Positions 36,536 through 47,020 of a stretch of DNA of 64,000 nucleotides are shown one piece after another. The translations under genes were made by a program, and so were the position numbers. Origin of the DNA: Streptomyces sp. TRM49041 (GTDB taxonomy: Bacteria > Actinomycetota > Actinomycetes > Streptomycetales > Streptomycetaceae); contig NZ_VSRY01000152.1 of NCBI RefSeq assembly GCF_008271805.1, positions 124,001-188,000 of the forward strand, written 5' to 3'. The notes beneath the pieces were generated by a model. It saw nothing but the letters and a program-made list of their open reading frames with translations, was not told where the DNA came from and did no database searches. Each line of letters opens with the position of its first letter. Position 1 is the first letter of the stretch.

Positions 36536-38576
36536 ACTCGGGCATCCGGGAGGTCGGGTCGAGGGCCGGGTTCGTGAGCGTGTTGGCGCGGCCCTCGCCC
36601 GGCCAGTGGAACGGCATGAAGACCGTGTCGGGGCGGATGGTGGCCGTGATCCGGGCGGGGGCCACGGCACGGCCGCGCCGCGACACCACCGCGACCGGCT
36701 CGCCCTCCGCCACGCCCACCCGCTCGGCGAGCCGCGGGTGCAGCTCCACGAACGGCCCCGGCGCGGCGGCGGTCAGTTCCGCGACACGCCGGGTCTGGGC
36801 ACCCGACTGGTACTGGGCGACCACGCGGCCCGTCGTCAGCACGACCGGGTACTCGTCGTCCGGCTCCTCGGCCGCCGCGCGGTGCGTGACCGGCACGAAG
36901 CGGGCCAGGCCGTCAGGGGTGGCGAACCGGTCCAGGAAGAGGCGCGGCGTACCCGGGTGCTCCGGGTCCGGGCACGGCCAGAAGACGCCGTCCTCCTCCG
37001 TGATGCGCCGGTAGCTGATGCCCGAGTAGTCGGCGGCGCCGCCCGCCGAGGCGCGGCGCAGCTCGTCGAAGACCTCCTCCGGGTCGGTCGGGAAGCCCTT
37101 CTCCCAGCCGAGCAGCCCGGCCAGCGCGTTCATCACCTCAAGGTCGCTGCGTACTCCGTCGGGCGGGGTGATCGCCCGGCGGCGCAGCAGCACCCGGCCC
37201 TCCAGGTTGGTCATGGTGCCGGTCTCCTCCGCCCACTGCGTCACGGGCAGCACGACATCGGCGAGCGCGGCCGTCTCGGAGAGCACGACGTCGGCCACGG
37301 CCAGGAAGTCCAGGGACTTCAGCCGCTCCTCGATGTGCGCGGCGCGCGGCGCGGACACGACCGGGTTGGACGCCATGACGAGCAGCGCCTTCACGTCCTG
37401 GCCGAGCGCGTCGAGCAGTTCGTACGCGCTGCGCCCCGGGCCGGGCAGCGTGTCGGGGTCGACGCCCCACACGCCGGCCACATGGGTGCGGGCCTCGGGG
37501 TCGTCCAGCTTGCGGTAGCCGGGCAGCTGGTCGGCCTTCTGACCGTGCTCGCGCCCGCCCTGCCCGTTGCCCTGCCCGGTCAGGCAGCCGTACCCGGAGA
37601 GCGGGCGGCCGGCGCGGCCGGTGGCCAGGCACAGGTTGATCCAGGCGCCCACCGTGTCGGTGCCCTTCGACTGCTGCTCGGGGCCGCGCGCGGTGAGCAC
37701 CATGCCGTTCTCCGCGTCGCAGAACATCCGCACCACCTCGCGCAGCTGCGGCACGGGCACGCCCGTGATGCGCTCGACGAGCGTCGGCCAGTGGGACATG
37801 GCGGCGGCACGGGCGTCGGCCCAGCCCGTCGTACGGCTCTCGACGAACTCCTCGTCCACGCGGCCCTCGGCGACCACGAGGTGGAGCAGCCCGAGCGCGA
37901 GCGCGAGGTCGGTGCCGGGGCGTGGCGCGATGTGCAGGTCGGCCTGCTCGGCGGTGCGGGTCCGGCGCGGATCGATGACGATCAGCCTGCCGCCGTTCTC
38001 CTTCAGCTCAGTGAGGTAGCGGAGCGCCGGCGGCATGGTCTCGGCCAGGTTCGAGCCGACCAGGATGACGCAGCCGGTCCGAGGGATGTCCTCCAGCGGG
38101 AACGGCAGCCCCCGGTCGACACCGAACGCCTTGATGCCCGCCGCCGCGGCGGACGACATGCAGAAGCGGCCGTTGTAGTCGATCTGCGAGGTGCCCAGGG
38201 CCAGCCGGGCGAACTTGCCGAGCGTGTACGCCTTCTCGTTGGTGAGCCCGCCGCCGCCGAACACACCGACCCCGTCGGGCCCGTACGACTCACGGGTGCG
38301 CCGCAGTCCGTCGGCGACGGCTCGCAGTGCCTCCTCCCAGGTGGCCGGTTCGAGCCCGCCTGTGGCGTGGCGTCGGATCAGCGGCCCGGTCAGCCGGACC
38401 TGGGAGGAGAGCACGGCGGGTGCGGTACGTCCCTTACCGCACAGGGCACCCCGGTTGACGGGGAAGTCCGTGCGCTCCACGACATCGACACCGCCGTCCT
38501 CGGCGGGCCGTAGGTTCATCCCGCACTGAAGGGCGCAGTACGGGCAGTGCGTGGAGGTGGTGGCGGCGGCGAGCAT
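36495..38576 (-). CDS. nasA: Assimilatory nitrate reductase catalytic subunit
   Basis: A 693-aa molybdopterin enzyme of the NasA/NarB class reducing nitrate to nitrite in the cytoplasm. The N-terminal [4Fe-4S] ligands CPYCALQC and the later RGALCGKG Cys are present. The Mo-bis-MGD domain follows with GVFGGGGLTNEKAYTLGKFARLAL, and the C-terminal cofactor-binding domain begins near VVLTTGRVVAQYQSG. No Tat signal is seen, consistent with assimilation. A GlnR-like site precedes it and nirBD lie 8 kb away. Its 3' end overlaps the convergent cyclotransferase gene. Confidence 0.94.
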   Translation of the reverse strand: MLAAATTSTHCPYCALQCGMNLRPAEDGGVDVVERTDFPVNRGALCGKGRTAPAVLSSQVRLTGPLIRRHATGGLEPATWEEALRAVADGLRRTRESYGPDGVGVFGGGGLTNEKAYTLGKFARLALGTSQIDYNGRFCMSSAAAAGIKAFGVDRGLPFPLEDIPRTGCVILVGSNLAETMPPALRYLTELKENGGRLIVIDPRRTRTAEQADLHIAPRPGTDLALALGLLHLVVAEGRVDEEFVESRTTGWADARAAAMSHWPTLVERITGVPVPQLREVVRMFCDAENGMVLTARGPEQQSKGTDTVGAWINLCLATGRAGRPLSGYGCLTGQGNGQGGREHGQKADQLPGYRKLDDPEARTHVAGVWGVDPDTLPGPGRSAYELLDALGQDVKALLVMASNPVVSAPRAAHIEERLKSLDFLAVADVVLSETAALADVVLPVTQWAEETGTMTNLEGRVLLRRRAITPPDGVRSDLEVMNALAGLLGWEKGFPTDPEEVFDELRRASAGGAADYSGISYRRITEEDGVFWPCPDPEHPGTPRLFLDRFATPDGLARFVPVTHRAAAEEPDDEYPVVLTTGRVVAQYQSGAQTRRVAELTAAAPGPFVELHPRLAERVGVAEGEPVAVVSRRGRAVAPARITATIRPDTVFMPFHWPGEGRANTLTNPALDPTSRMPEFKTCAVRLEPAGD

Positions 38577-38588
38577 GCCATCGAGCGT

Positions 38589-38626
38589 GCGACGCGTGTG
38601 TTACACGCGGGCTCCCGCCGTATTAC
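38589..38626 (-). promoter_or_regulatory. Candidate GlnR site upstream of nasA
   Basis: The minus strand reads GTAAT-n6-GGAGC-n6-GTAAC-n6-GTCGC, the four-box, 11-bp-phased layout of GlnR operators (gTnAC-n6-GaAAC twice), with good matches in both a-boxes. It lies 13-50 nt before the nasA start. GlnR control of nasA is known in Streptomyces. Confidence 0.55.
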
Positions 38627-38681
38627 GCCGGAGGTACTTCGTGCTCCGGTTCCGTGTCCGGAAGGCGTGAGCCGGGCCCGG

Positions 38682-39368
38682 TCACCCGGCCGAGGCGAGC
38701 GCCTCGGTCACACCCGTCTCCTGGCGCCCCAGAAACGTCGGATCCGGCCGGAAAGCGGCGTCCACGGCGGCCTTGCCCGCGGCGGCCAGCTCCCGGACGC
38801 CGCCGTAGTACCAGACCGAGTCGTGCGGCTCGGCGACCCCGACACCGTACGACTCGACCCCCGCGGCCCGACAGAGGGCGACGGCCCGCCGGATGTGGAA
38901 GCCCTGGGTGACGAGGACCGCCCGGTCGACGCCGAAGATCTTCTTTGCCCGGACGCAGGAGTCCCAGGTGTCGAACCCGGCGTAGTCGCTGACGATCCGC
39001 GTGTCGGGCACGCCGCGCTCCACGAGGTACGCGCGCATGGCGTCGGGCTCGTCGTACTCGGCCCGGCTGTTGTCGCCGGTGACGAGGACGACCCGTACCC
39101 TGCCGTCGCGGAACAGCTCGGCGGCGGTGTCGAGCCGGTGCGCCAGGTAGGGGGTCGGGCGGCCCTTCCACAGCCCGGCACCGAAGACCACGGCGACGTC
39201 CCGGGCGGGCACGTCGGCGACGGTACGGAGGTGGCCGGCGGTGCTCGTGTGCAGCCAGGTCGCGGGGGCGAGCGCCAGCACGCAGGCCAGCATGACGCCC
39301 TGCACCAGCCGCCGCCGCCCCCGCCGGGTGCCGGGCACCAGCCTCCGTATCCCGCTCCTGACCCGCAT
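38682..39368 (-). CDS. SanA/YdcF-like DUF218 membrane-anchored protein
   Basis: A 228-aa protein with one N-terminal membrane helix (LVQGVMLACVLALAPATWL) and an extracytoplasmic DUF218 domain. The core motifs are DVAVVFGAGLWKGRPTPYLAHRLDTAAELFRDGRV, VLVTGDNSRAEYDEPDAMRAYLVERGVP and VTQGFHIRRAVALCRAAGV. The family includes SanA, linked to envelope barrier function and vancomycin sensitivity in enterobacteria. Start 39368 gives MRVRSGIRR before the helix. Confidence 0.85.
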   Translation of the reverse strand: MRVRSGIRRLVPGTRRGRRRLVQGVMLACVLALAPATWLHTSTAGHLRTVADVPARDVAVVFGAGLWKGRPTPYLAHRLDTAAELFRDGRVRVVLVTGDNSRAEYDEPDAMRAYLVERGVPDTRIVSDYAGFDTWDSCVRAKKIFGVDRAVLVTQGFHIRRAVALCRAAGVESYGVGVAEPHDSVWYYGGVRELAAAGKAAVDAAFRPDPTFLGRQETGVTEALASAG

Positions 39369-39465
39369 CTGTGGACCCTCCCCTTGCCGTGCCTCTTGCC
39401 GTGCCGTTCGCCGCGCCATTCGCGTGCACTCCGCACACAGCGACGCATGCGGACGGGTGTGCGGT

Positions 39466-39756
39466 TCAGTGCGACGGCTGTGACGTACGGGACGGCCGGT
39501 CGCCCCCGAAGAGCAGCCCGGCCGGCGCGGCGCCCAGCACCCCGCAGAGGAGCTGGGCGACCGCGAGCGGGGCCGGACGGGCGCGGCCGAGCCGCTCCAG
39601 GCCCACGACCAGCAGGACGAGCCCGGCGGTGGCGACCGTCTCGCCGGGCAGGAGCCGGTCGTCGGCTACGAGCACGGTGACGACCTCGCCACCGCCCTGC
39701 GCCACGGCTTCCGCACCGCGGGCCCGCTCCGGGTCTGGCTCGCCGAAGGCTGACAC
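39466..39756 (-). CDS. Hypothetical small membrane protein
   Basis: A frame of up to 96 codons with strong third-position G+C bias over its second half and one or two hydrophobic stretches (TVATAGLVLLVVGLERL and LAVAQLLCGVLGAAPAGLLF). The real start may be the GTG at about 39705. No family is recognised and no strong ribosome site is seen. It lies just upstream of the SanA-like gene. Confidence 0.4.
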   Translation of the reverse strand: MSAFGEPDPERARGAEAVAQGGGEVVTVLVADDRLLPGETVATAGLVLLVVGLERLGRARPAPLAVAQLLCGVLGAAPAGLLFGGDRPSRTSQPSH

Positions 39757-39884
39757 CGCTCCCGGCCCGCCGGTGAGCCCACTCCAAAGCCCTTGTCACC
39801 ACCACGCAACACCCCGGCAACCTGCGCGGGCCAGGATCGACACACGATCCCCACCCCGCCCCCGACCGAACGCGCAGGCCGCCC

Positions 39885-40646
39885 ATGAGCTCACCCCACC
39901 GGCCACCCGCCCTGGTCGCCGTCGCCCACGGCAGCCGTGACCCGCGGGCCCTGCCCACCGTGTCCGCACTGCTCGACCGGGTCCGCGAACTGCGCCCCGG
40001 GCTGCCCGTACGGCTCGGCCACATCGAACTGAACGAGCCGCTGCTCACCGACACCCTGGACGGCCTGCCCGACGGCGGGGACGCCGTCCTCGTACCGCTG
40101 CTCTTCGGCCGCGGATACCACGTCAAGCACGACGTGCCGCAGGCCGCGGCGGCCGCCGCCCCCCGGATACGGGCCCGGGTCGCCGCGCCGCTCGGCACGC
40201 ATCCGCTCCTCGTCGAAGCGCTGTACGACCGGCTCACCGAGGCCGGCTGGCGCACCGGCGCCCGCGCGGCCCGCACCGCCGGAGTCGTACTGGCCGCCGC
40301 CGGGTCCCGCGACCCCGACTCCGCCGCGGGCACCCGGCGCCTCGCCGCGCTGCTCAGCGAGCGCCTCGGCGGCATCCCCGTCGTCCCCGCCTACGCCTCC
40401 GCCGCGTCCCCGACCGTCCCCGAGGCCGTCCAGGCCCTCACCGCCCGCGGCCGCACCCGGATCGCCGTGGCCTCCTGCTTCACCGCCCCCGGGCTCTTCG
40501 CCACCCGCAGCGCCGCCGCCGCGCCCTGGATCGCCGCCGAGCCCATCGGCCCGCACCCCGCACTCGCCCGGCTCGTCCTGCACCGCTACGACCAGGCCCT
40601 CGCCCGCGCCGCCGCGCCCGCACCACGCGCGTACGCCTCCGTCTGA
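39885..40646 (+). CDS. Sirohydrochlorin chelatase (CbiX/SirB type)
   Basis: A 253-aa two-domain chelatase. Each half carries a chelatase strand and the first opens with LVAVAHGSRDPRALPTV (catalytic His). The second metal-contact His is in LLFGRGYHVKHDVP, and the second half starts VVLAAAGSRDPDSAAGTRR. It inserts iron (or cobalt in cobalamin pathways) into sirohydrochlorin. With nirB nearby, siroheme supply for nitrite reductase is the likely role. Confidence 0.88.
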   Translation: MSSPHRPPALVAVAHGSRDPRALPTVSALLDRVRELRPGLPVRLGHIELNEPLLTDTLDGLPDGGDAVLVPLLFGRGYHVKHDVPQAAAAAAPRIRARVAAPLGTHPLLVEALYDRLTEAGWRTGARAARTAGVVLAAAGSRDPDSAAGTRRLAALLSERLGGIPVVPAYASAASPTVPEAVQALTARGRTRIAVASCFTAPGLFATRSAAAAPWIAAEPIGPHPALARLVLHRYDQALARAAAPAPRAYASV

Positions 40647-40679
40647 CGCACCGCAGGCTTCACTGTCACCCCGTGCGGT

Positions 40680-40691
40680 TACCTTCGGTGC
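40680..40691 (+). promoter_or_regulatory. -10 box for leaderless dgt
   Basis: TACCTT (40680-40685) ends 6 nt before the dgt ATG and no ribosome site is present. The -35 region is not clear. Confidence 0.45.
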
Positions 40692-42065
40692 ATGAACGGC
40701 ATGGAAGGTACGACCCACGCATCCGACGCGTACGACGAGGCCGACGGCGGGGCCTACGACGAGGCCGCGACCGAGCGCTGGGCCACCGAGCCCGACAAAC
40801 GCCCGGGCCGCACCGCCTTCCAGCGCGACCGCGCGCGCGTCCTGCACTCCTCCGCGCTGCGCCGCCTCGCCGGCAAGACCCAGGTCGTCACGCCCGGCAC
40901 ATTCCCCCAGGCTCTCGGCTTCGCTCGAGCAGCGGGGACCCTCATCCCGGCCTGGGACGCCAGCCCCCGCACGCGGCTCACCCACTCCCTCGAATGCGCC
41001 CAGGTGGGCCGCGAGCTGGGCGCCGCCCTCGGCTGCGACCCCGACCTCGTCGAAGCCGCCTGCCTCTCCCACGACATGGGCCACCCGCCCTTCGGGCACA
41101 ACGGCGAGCAGGCCCTCAACGAGTTCGCCAAGGACTGCGGCGGCTTCGAGGGCAACGCCCAGTCGCTCCGCCTCCTCACCCGGATCGAGCCCAAGCGGTT
41201 CATCCCCGACCCCGTCGGCGGCGACCTGGTCAGCGTCGGCCTCAACCTCACCCGCGCCGCCCTCGACGCCGCCACCAAGTACCCGTGGCCGCGCGGCGCC
41301 CACCCCACCGCCCCGCACTCCACGAAGTTCGGCGTGTACGAGGACGACCTGCCGGTCTTCGACTGGGCCCGCCGGGGCGCTCCCGCCGGCCGCACCTGCT
41401 TCGAGGCGCAGGTCATGGACTGGTCAGACGACGTCGCGTACTCCGTGCACGACTTCGAGGACGGCCTCCACGCCGGTCACATCGATCCCAACCTCCTCCT
41501 CGCCGAGCCCGAGCGCGCCGAGATCTGGCGCGTCGCCGTCGGCCGCTACGTACCCGACGACACCGATCCGCAGGAGCTCGCCGACGCCCTCGACCGGCTC
41601 ATCGACCAGGACTGGTGGCCGCACGGCTACGACGGCACCGCCCTCGCCCAGGCCCGGCTGAAGGACGCCACCAGCCAGCTCATCGGCCGCTTCTGCCTCG
41701 CCGCCGAGGGCGCCACCCGTGAGGCGTACGGATCCGGCCGCCTCACCCGCTACGGCGCCCGGCTCGTCGTACCCCGCGAGGCCCGCAACGAGTGCGCGGT
41801 CCTCAAAGCCGTCGCCGACCGGTACGTCATGCAGCGCGCCGAACAGGAGGCTCTCCGCGCCGACCAGCGCATCGTCATCGCCGAGCTCGCCGAGGCGCTC
41901 CTGCACCGCGCCCCCGACGGCCTCGACCCGCAGTTCCGCGCCCTGTTCGACGCCGCGCCCGACGACCGGGCCCGCAAGCGGGTGGTCGTCGACCAGATCG
42001 CGTCGTTCACCGACGCCTCCGCGCGCGCCCTGCATGCCCGCCTCACGGCACCCCGCGCCAGGTAG
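40692..42065 (+). CDS. dgt: Deoxyguanosine triphosphate triphosphohydrolase (HD domain)
   Basis: A 457-aa HD-superfamily dNTPase that removes triphosphate from dNTPs, influencing dNTP pools. The HD metal site is complete: [12 protein letters not shown] (His), [14 protein letters not shown] (His-Asp) and [17 protein letters not shown] (Asp). [30 protein letters not shown] near the N-terminus is typical of bacterial dGTPases. It is followed by the flavoprotein gene and dnaG, a neighbourhood often conserved in actinomycetes. Confidence 0.93.
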   Translation: MNGMEGTTHASDAYDEADGGAYDEAATERWATEPDKRPGRTAFQRDRARVLHSSALRRLAGKTQVVTPGTFPQALGFARAAGTLIPAWDASPRTRLTHSLECAQVGRELGAALGCDPDLVEAACLSHDMGHPPFGHNGEQALNEFAKDCGGFEGNAQSLRLLTRIEPKRFIPDPVGGDLVSVGLNLTRAALDAATKYPWPRGAHPTAPHSTKFGVYEDDLPVFDWARRGAPAGRTCFEAQVMDWSDDVAYSVHDFEDGLHAGHIDPNLLLAEPERAEIWRVAVGRYVPDDTDPQELADALDRLIDQDWWPHGYDGTALAQARLKDATSQLIGRFCLAAEGATREAYGSGRLTRYGARLVVPREARNECAVLKAVADRYVMQRAEQEALRADQRIVIAELAEALLHRAPDGLDPQFRALFDAAPDDRARKRVVVDQIASFTDASARALHARLTAPRAR

Positions 42066-42072
42066 TGCCTCT

Positions 42073-42097
42073 TCCCGCACCCGTCCTCCGTGCGGGA
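42073..42097 (+). terminator. Weak hairpin after dgt
   Basis: An 8-bp stem (42073-42080 with 42090-42097) lies 8 nt after the stop, without a T-run. Confidence 0.4.
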
Positions 42098-42185
42098 CCC
42101 TCCCTAGGGCGCCACGGCCGCCGGAGCGGTCTTGCGGCGTAGCGTGGACTTGGACGTACTGGGCATTCCGGGTAGGAGGCGACAA

Positions 42186-43463
42186 GTGGTCGACGCAGAT
42201 GAGACCTTCGTCATCGTGGGCGGGGGACTGGCCGGGGCCAAGGCGGCGGAGACGCTCCGCTCCGAGGGATTCTCCGGCCGCGTGATCCTCGTCGGTGACG
42301 AACGCGACCACCCCTACGAACGGCCACCGCTGTCCAAGGGCTACCTCTCCGGCAAGGAGGAACGCGACAGCGTCTTCGTCCACGAGCCCGCCTGGTACGC
42401 GCAGGCCGACATCGAACTGCACCTCGGGCAGCCCGTCACCGGCATCGACCGCGCCCACCGGACGGTCCGGCTCGGAGACGGGACCACCATCCACTACGAC
42501 AAGCTGCTCATCGCCACCGGCGCCGAGCCGCGCCGCCTCGACGTCCCGGGCACCGGCCTCGCCGGCGTCCACCACCTGCGCCGCCTCTGCCACGCCGACC
42601 GGCTCCAGGGCGTCCTCGCCGCCCTCGGCCGCGACAACGGCCACCTGATCATCGCGGGCGCCGGCTGGATCGGCCTCGAGGTCGCCGCCGCGGCCCGCGG
42701 ATACGGCGCCGAGGTCACCGTCGTCGAACCGGCGCCCACCCCGCTCCACCAGGTCATCGGCCCCGAGCTGGGCCAGCTCTTCACCGACCTGCACGCCGAG
42801 CACGGCGTCCGCTTCCGGTTCGGCACCCGCCTCTCCGAGATCGTCGGCCAGGACGGCATGGTCCTGGCCGCCCGCACCGAGGACGGCGACGAGCATCCGG
42901 CGCACGCCGTGCTCGCCGCGATCGGCGCCGTCCCGCGCACCGCGCTCGCCGAGACCGCCGGGCTCGCCCTCGTCGACCGCGCCCACGGCGGTGGCATCGC
43001 CGTCGACGCGTCGCTGCGCACCTCGGACCCCGACATCTACGCGGCGGGCGACGTGGCCGCCATGCACCACCCGCTCCTGGGCCTCCGGCTGCGCGTCGAG
43101 CACTGGGCCAACGCCCTGAACGGCGGCCCGGCCGCGGCCCGCGCCATGCTGGGCCAGGACGTGTCGTACGACCGGATCCCGTACTTCTTCTCCGACCAGT
43201 ACGACCTGGGTATGGAGTACTCCGGCTGGGCGCCCCCCGGCTCGTACGACCAGGTGGTGCTGCGCGGGGACGTCGCGAAGCGCCAGTTCCTCGCGTTCTG
43301 GCTGAAGGAGCGGCGGGTCCTGGCCGGGATGAACGTGAACGTGTGGGACGTCACAGCACCCATCCAGGACCTTGTCCGGGCGGGCGCGGCGGGCACCGGC
43401 GTGGACCCGGACGCGCTCGCGGACCCGGGGACGCCCCTGACGTCACTGCTGCCGCACGATTAG
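42186..43463 (+). CDS. NAD(P)/FAD-dependent oxidoreductase of the ferredoxin-reductase class
   Basis: A 425-aa flavoprotein of the rubredoxin/ferredoxin reductase group used with oxygenases and P450s. The motifs are FVIVGGGLAGAKAAETL (FAD), the RPPLSKGYLSG segment, LLIATGAEPRRLDVPG and HLIIAGAGWIGLEVAAAARGYG (NAD), YAAGDVAAMHHPLLG (second FAD loop) and a C-terminal reductase domain. GTG 42186 follows AGGAGGCGA. No ferredoxin gene is beside it, so the partner is unknown. Confidence 0.88.
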   Translation: MVDADETFVIVGGGLAGAKAAETLRSEGFSGRVILVGDERDHPYERPPLSKGYLSGKEERDSVFVHEPAWYAQADIELHLGQPVTGIDRAHRTVRLGDGTTIHYDKLLIATGAEPRRLDVPGTGLAGVHHLRRLCHADRLQGVLAALGRDNGHLIIAGAGWIGLEVAAAARGYGAEVTVVEPAPTPLHQVIGPELGQLFTDLHAEHGVRFRFGTRLSEIVGQDGMVLAARTEDGDEHPAHAVLAAIGAVPRTALAETAGLALVDRAHGGGIAVDASLRTSDPDIYAAGDVAAMHHPLLGLRLRVEHWANALNGGPAAARAMLGQDVSYDRIPYFFSDQYDLGMEYSGWAPPGSYDQVVLRGDVAKRQFLAFWLKERRVLAGMNVNVWDVTAPIQDLVRAGAAGTGVDPDALADPGTPLTSLLPHD

Positions 43464-43479
43464 GGGGCACCGACCCCCG

Positions 43480-43491
43480 TAGAATCTCCGC
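43480..43491 (+). promoter_or_regulatory. -10 box for leaderless dnaG
   Basis: TAGAAT (43480-43485), a strong match, ends 6 nt before the dnaG GTG. There is no Shine-Dalgarno sequence. Confidence 0.55.
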
Positions 43492-45411
43492 GTGGCAGGC
43501 AGGATCAACGATGACGACGTGAAGGCGGTACGGGACGCCGTCCCGATCGATGCCGTCGTGTCCGAGTACCTCCAGCTGCGCAACGCCGGCGGCGGCAACC
43601 TCAAGGGCCTCTGCCCCTTCCACGACGAGAAGTCCCCGTCCTTCCAGGTAAGTCCGAGCAAGGGTCTCTTCCACTGCTTCGGCTGCCAGGAGGGCGGGGA
43701 CACCATCGCCTTCGTGATGAAGATCGACCACCTCACCTTCTCGGAGACGGTCGAGCGGCTCGCCGCGCGCGCCGGCATCACCCTCCGGTACGAGGAGGGC
43801 GGCTACAACCCCACGCACCAGCGCGGCGAGCGCATCCGCCTGATCGAGGCGCACAAGGCGGCCGCCCAGTACTTCACCGAGCAACTCGACGGCGCCGAGG
43901 CCGAGATCGGGCGCAGGTTCCTCGCCGAGCGGGGCTTCGACCAGGCCGCCGCGCAGCATTTCGGCGTCGGCTACAGCCCCGCCGGATGGGACCACCTCAC
44001 CCGCTATCTGCGCGGGAAGGGCTTCTCCGACAAGGAGCTCATCGTCTCCGGTCTCGCCCAGGAGAGTCGCGGCGGCAGACCCATCGACCGGTTCCGCGGC
44101 CGCCTGATGTGGCCCATCCGCGACGTCGGCGGCGATGTCGTCGGCTTCGGCGCGCGCAAGCTCCGGGACGACGACAACGGGCCCAAGTACCTCAACACAC
44201 CGGAGACCCCGGTCTACCGCAAGTCCCAGGTCCTGTACGGCATCGACCTCGCCAAGAAGGATATCGCCAAGTCGAGCCGGGCGGTCGTGGTCGAGGGCTA
44301 CACGGACGTCATGGCCTGCCACCTCGCCGGGGTGACCACCGCCATCGCCACCTGCGGCACGGCGTTCGGCGGCGAGCACATCAAGATCCTCCGCCGGCTG
44401 CTGATGGACAACGGCTCCGCCCGCGTGATCTTCACGTTCGACGGCGACGCGGCCGGCCAGAAAGCGGCGCTCCGGGCCTTCGAGGACGACCAGAAGTTCG
44501 CCGCCGAGACGTACATCGCGATCGCCCCGGACGGCATGGACCCGTGCGACCTGCGTCTCGTCAAGGGTGACGAGGCCGTCCAGGAACTCGTCGAGCCGCG
44601 CACCCCGCTGTTCGAGTTCGCGCTGCGCCAGGTCGTGAACCGGTACGACCTGGAGACACCGGCGGGCCGCGCCGCCGCACTCGACGAGGCCGCGCCGATC
44701 GTCGCCCGTATCAAGAACGTCGCCTCCCAGCACGAGGTCGCGGTGGAGCTGGCCGGCATGCTCGGCATCCTCGACACCCAGTTCGTCGTGAAGCGCGTCG
44801 CCCAGCTGGCCCGCTGGGCACGGGACCGGGGCGCGGGGAACGGCGGCCCGGGCGGCCGGGCCCCGGCGCCCTCGCGTGCCCCCGCACCGGACCCGCAGCG
44901 CGGCCCTGCACCGTTCACGGGCCCGGCGCTGAACCTCCGCAGCCCGGCGCACCGCACGGAACGGGAGCTGCTGAAGCTGGCCCTCCAGTACCCGGCGCTG
45001 GTGTCCCCGGCGTTCGACGCGTACGGCGCCGACGAGTTCACCGCCCCGCCGTACGCCGCCGTGCGCCGGACCATCGCCGAGGCGGGCGGCGCCGCCCAGG
45101 GCCTCGACAGCGCCCCCGAGTACCTGGCCCGGGTCCGCGAGGCCGCCCCGGACGACACGGTCCGCGCCCTGGTCACCGAACTGGCCGTCGAGGCGGTGCT
45201 CTCCCGCGTGGTCGACGAGACGTACGCGGGCGAACAACTGGTCCAGGTCCGCCTCCGCGCGGTCGACCGCCGCATCCGAGACGTCCAGGGCACCCTCACC
45301 CGCCTGGGCGGCCACGGCGACCCCCGGCAACTCACCACGGTCCAGAACGAACTGTGGGTCCTCCAGCAGTACGCCCAGTCGCTCCGCAACCAGGGCGCGG
45401 CCGCCCTGTGA
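43492..45411 (+). CDS. dnaG: DNA primase
   Basis: A 639-aa primase that makes RNA primers at the replication fork. The CHC2 zinc domain ([11 protein letters not shown] and [11 protein letters not shown], residues 40-65), the RNA polymerase core with [11 protein letters not shown] and [15 protein letters not shown] (TOPRIM Glu/Asp) and a Pro/Gly-rich linker near 460-490 are present. The C-terminal helicase-binding domain ends the protein. The GTG start is set by the leaderless promoter. An HrdA-like sigma factor gene follows about 220 bp downstream. Confidence 0.96.
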   Translation: MAGRINDDDVKAVRDAVPIDAVVSEYLQLRNAGGGNLKGLCPFHDEKSPSFQVSPSKGLFHCFGCQEGGDTIAFVMKIDHLTFSETVERLAARAGITLRYEEGGYNPTHQRGERIRLIEAHKAAAQYFTEQLDGAEAEIGRRFLAERGFDQAAAQHFGVGYSPAGWDHLTRYLRGKGFSDKELIVSGLAQESRGGRPIDRFRGRLMWPIRDVGGDVVGFGARKLRDDDNGPKYLNTPETPVYRKSQVLYGIDLAKKDIAKSSRAVVVEGYTDVMACHLAGVTTAIATCGTAFGGEHIKILRRLLMDNGSARVIFTFDGDAAGQKAALRAFEDDQKFAAETYIAIAPDGMDPCDLRLVKGDEAVQELVEPRTPLFEFALRQVVNRYDLETPAGRAAALDEAAPIVARIKNVASQHEVAVELAGMLGILDTQFVVKRVAQLARWARDRGAGNGGPGGRAPAPSRAPAPDPQRGPAPFTGPALNLRSPAHRTERELLKLALQYPALVSPAFDAYGADEFTAPPYAAVRRTIAEAGGAAQGLDSAPEYLARVREAAPDDTVRALVTELAVEAVLSRVVDETYAGEQLVQVRLRAVDRRIRDVQGTLTRLGGHGDPRQLTTVQNELWVLQQYAQSLRNQGAAAL

Positions 45412-45414
45412 TTC

Positions 45415-45431
45415 CCGGGGGACGCCCCCGG
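45415..45431 (+). terminator. Short hairpin after dnaG
   Basis: A 7-bp C/G stem (45415-45421 with 45425-45431) starts 4 nt after the stop. It is compact and lacks a T-run. Confidence 0.4.
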
Positions 45432-45628
45432 CCCCCCGGCGCGGCCCCGTAACCGCGCCGTCACGCACCGGTCTCAAAAAGTGGGCGCACGACCCTCGTG
45501 GCGGTGATGTGTCGTACCCCACACTGGGGGCGGTCGTGAGTCCGGGACGGCGCATCGCGGGACAGGCCCGCCACCGTCCCGCTGCCGCACGCCCCCGAAC
45601 CGGCAGCGATCACCTGGAGGTCGCCCCC

Positions 45629-46711
<1,083 letters not shown>

Positions 46712-46715
46712 GGAC

Positions 46716-46973
46716 CTACCGCTCGGCCCCCCGCTCCTCGCCGTCCCGCTTTCGGAGGGCGGTGCCGAAGGTGACACCGAACGCGGTGCCGATGCCCGCC
46801 CCCAGGGCGATGCCCACCGCCAGATTGTCGAGCACCGTGCCGAACACGATCCCGATGACCACGCCGAACAGCATGCCCAGGGCGATGCCCTGTCCACCGC
46901 CGCCCGACGCGCCCCCCGGCGCGCCGCCTTCCGGGTCCCCCGCGGTCCCGTCGCCCGCCGTGTTCTCCGTCAT
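46716..46973 (-). CDS. Small glycine-zipper membrane protein
   Basis: An 85-aa protein with an acidic Gly-rich head (MTENTAGDGTAGDPEGG) and two hydrophobic Gly-zipper segments (ALGMLFGVVIGIVFGTVL and AVGIALGAGIGTAFGVTFGTAL). The tail RKRDGEERGAER is charged. No family name is recognised. It ends 4 bp from the convergent hrdA stop. Confidence 0.65.
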   Translation of the reverse strand: MTENTAGDGTAGDPEGGAPGGASGGGGQGIALGMLFGVVIGIVFGTVLDNLAVGIALGAGIGTAFGVTFGTALRKRDGEERGAER

Positions 46974-47020
46974 GCCGTTCCCCGTTCCCCGTTCCCCGTT
47001 CGCCTGGTTCCACTGTACGG

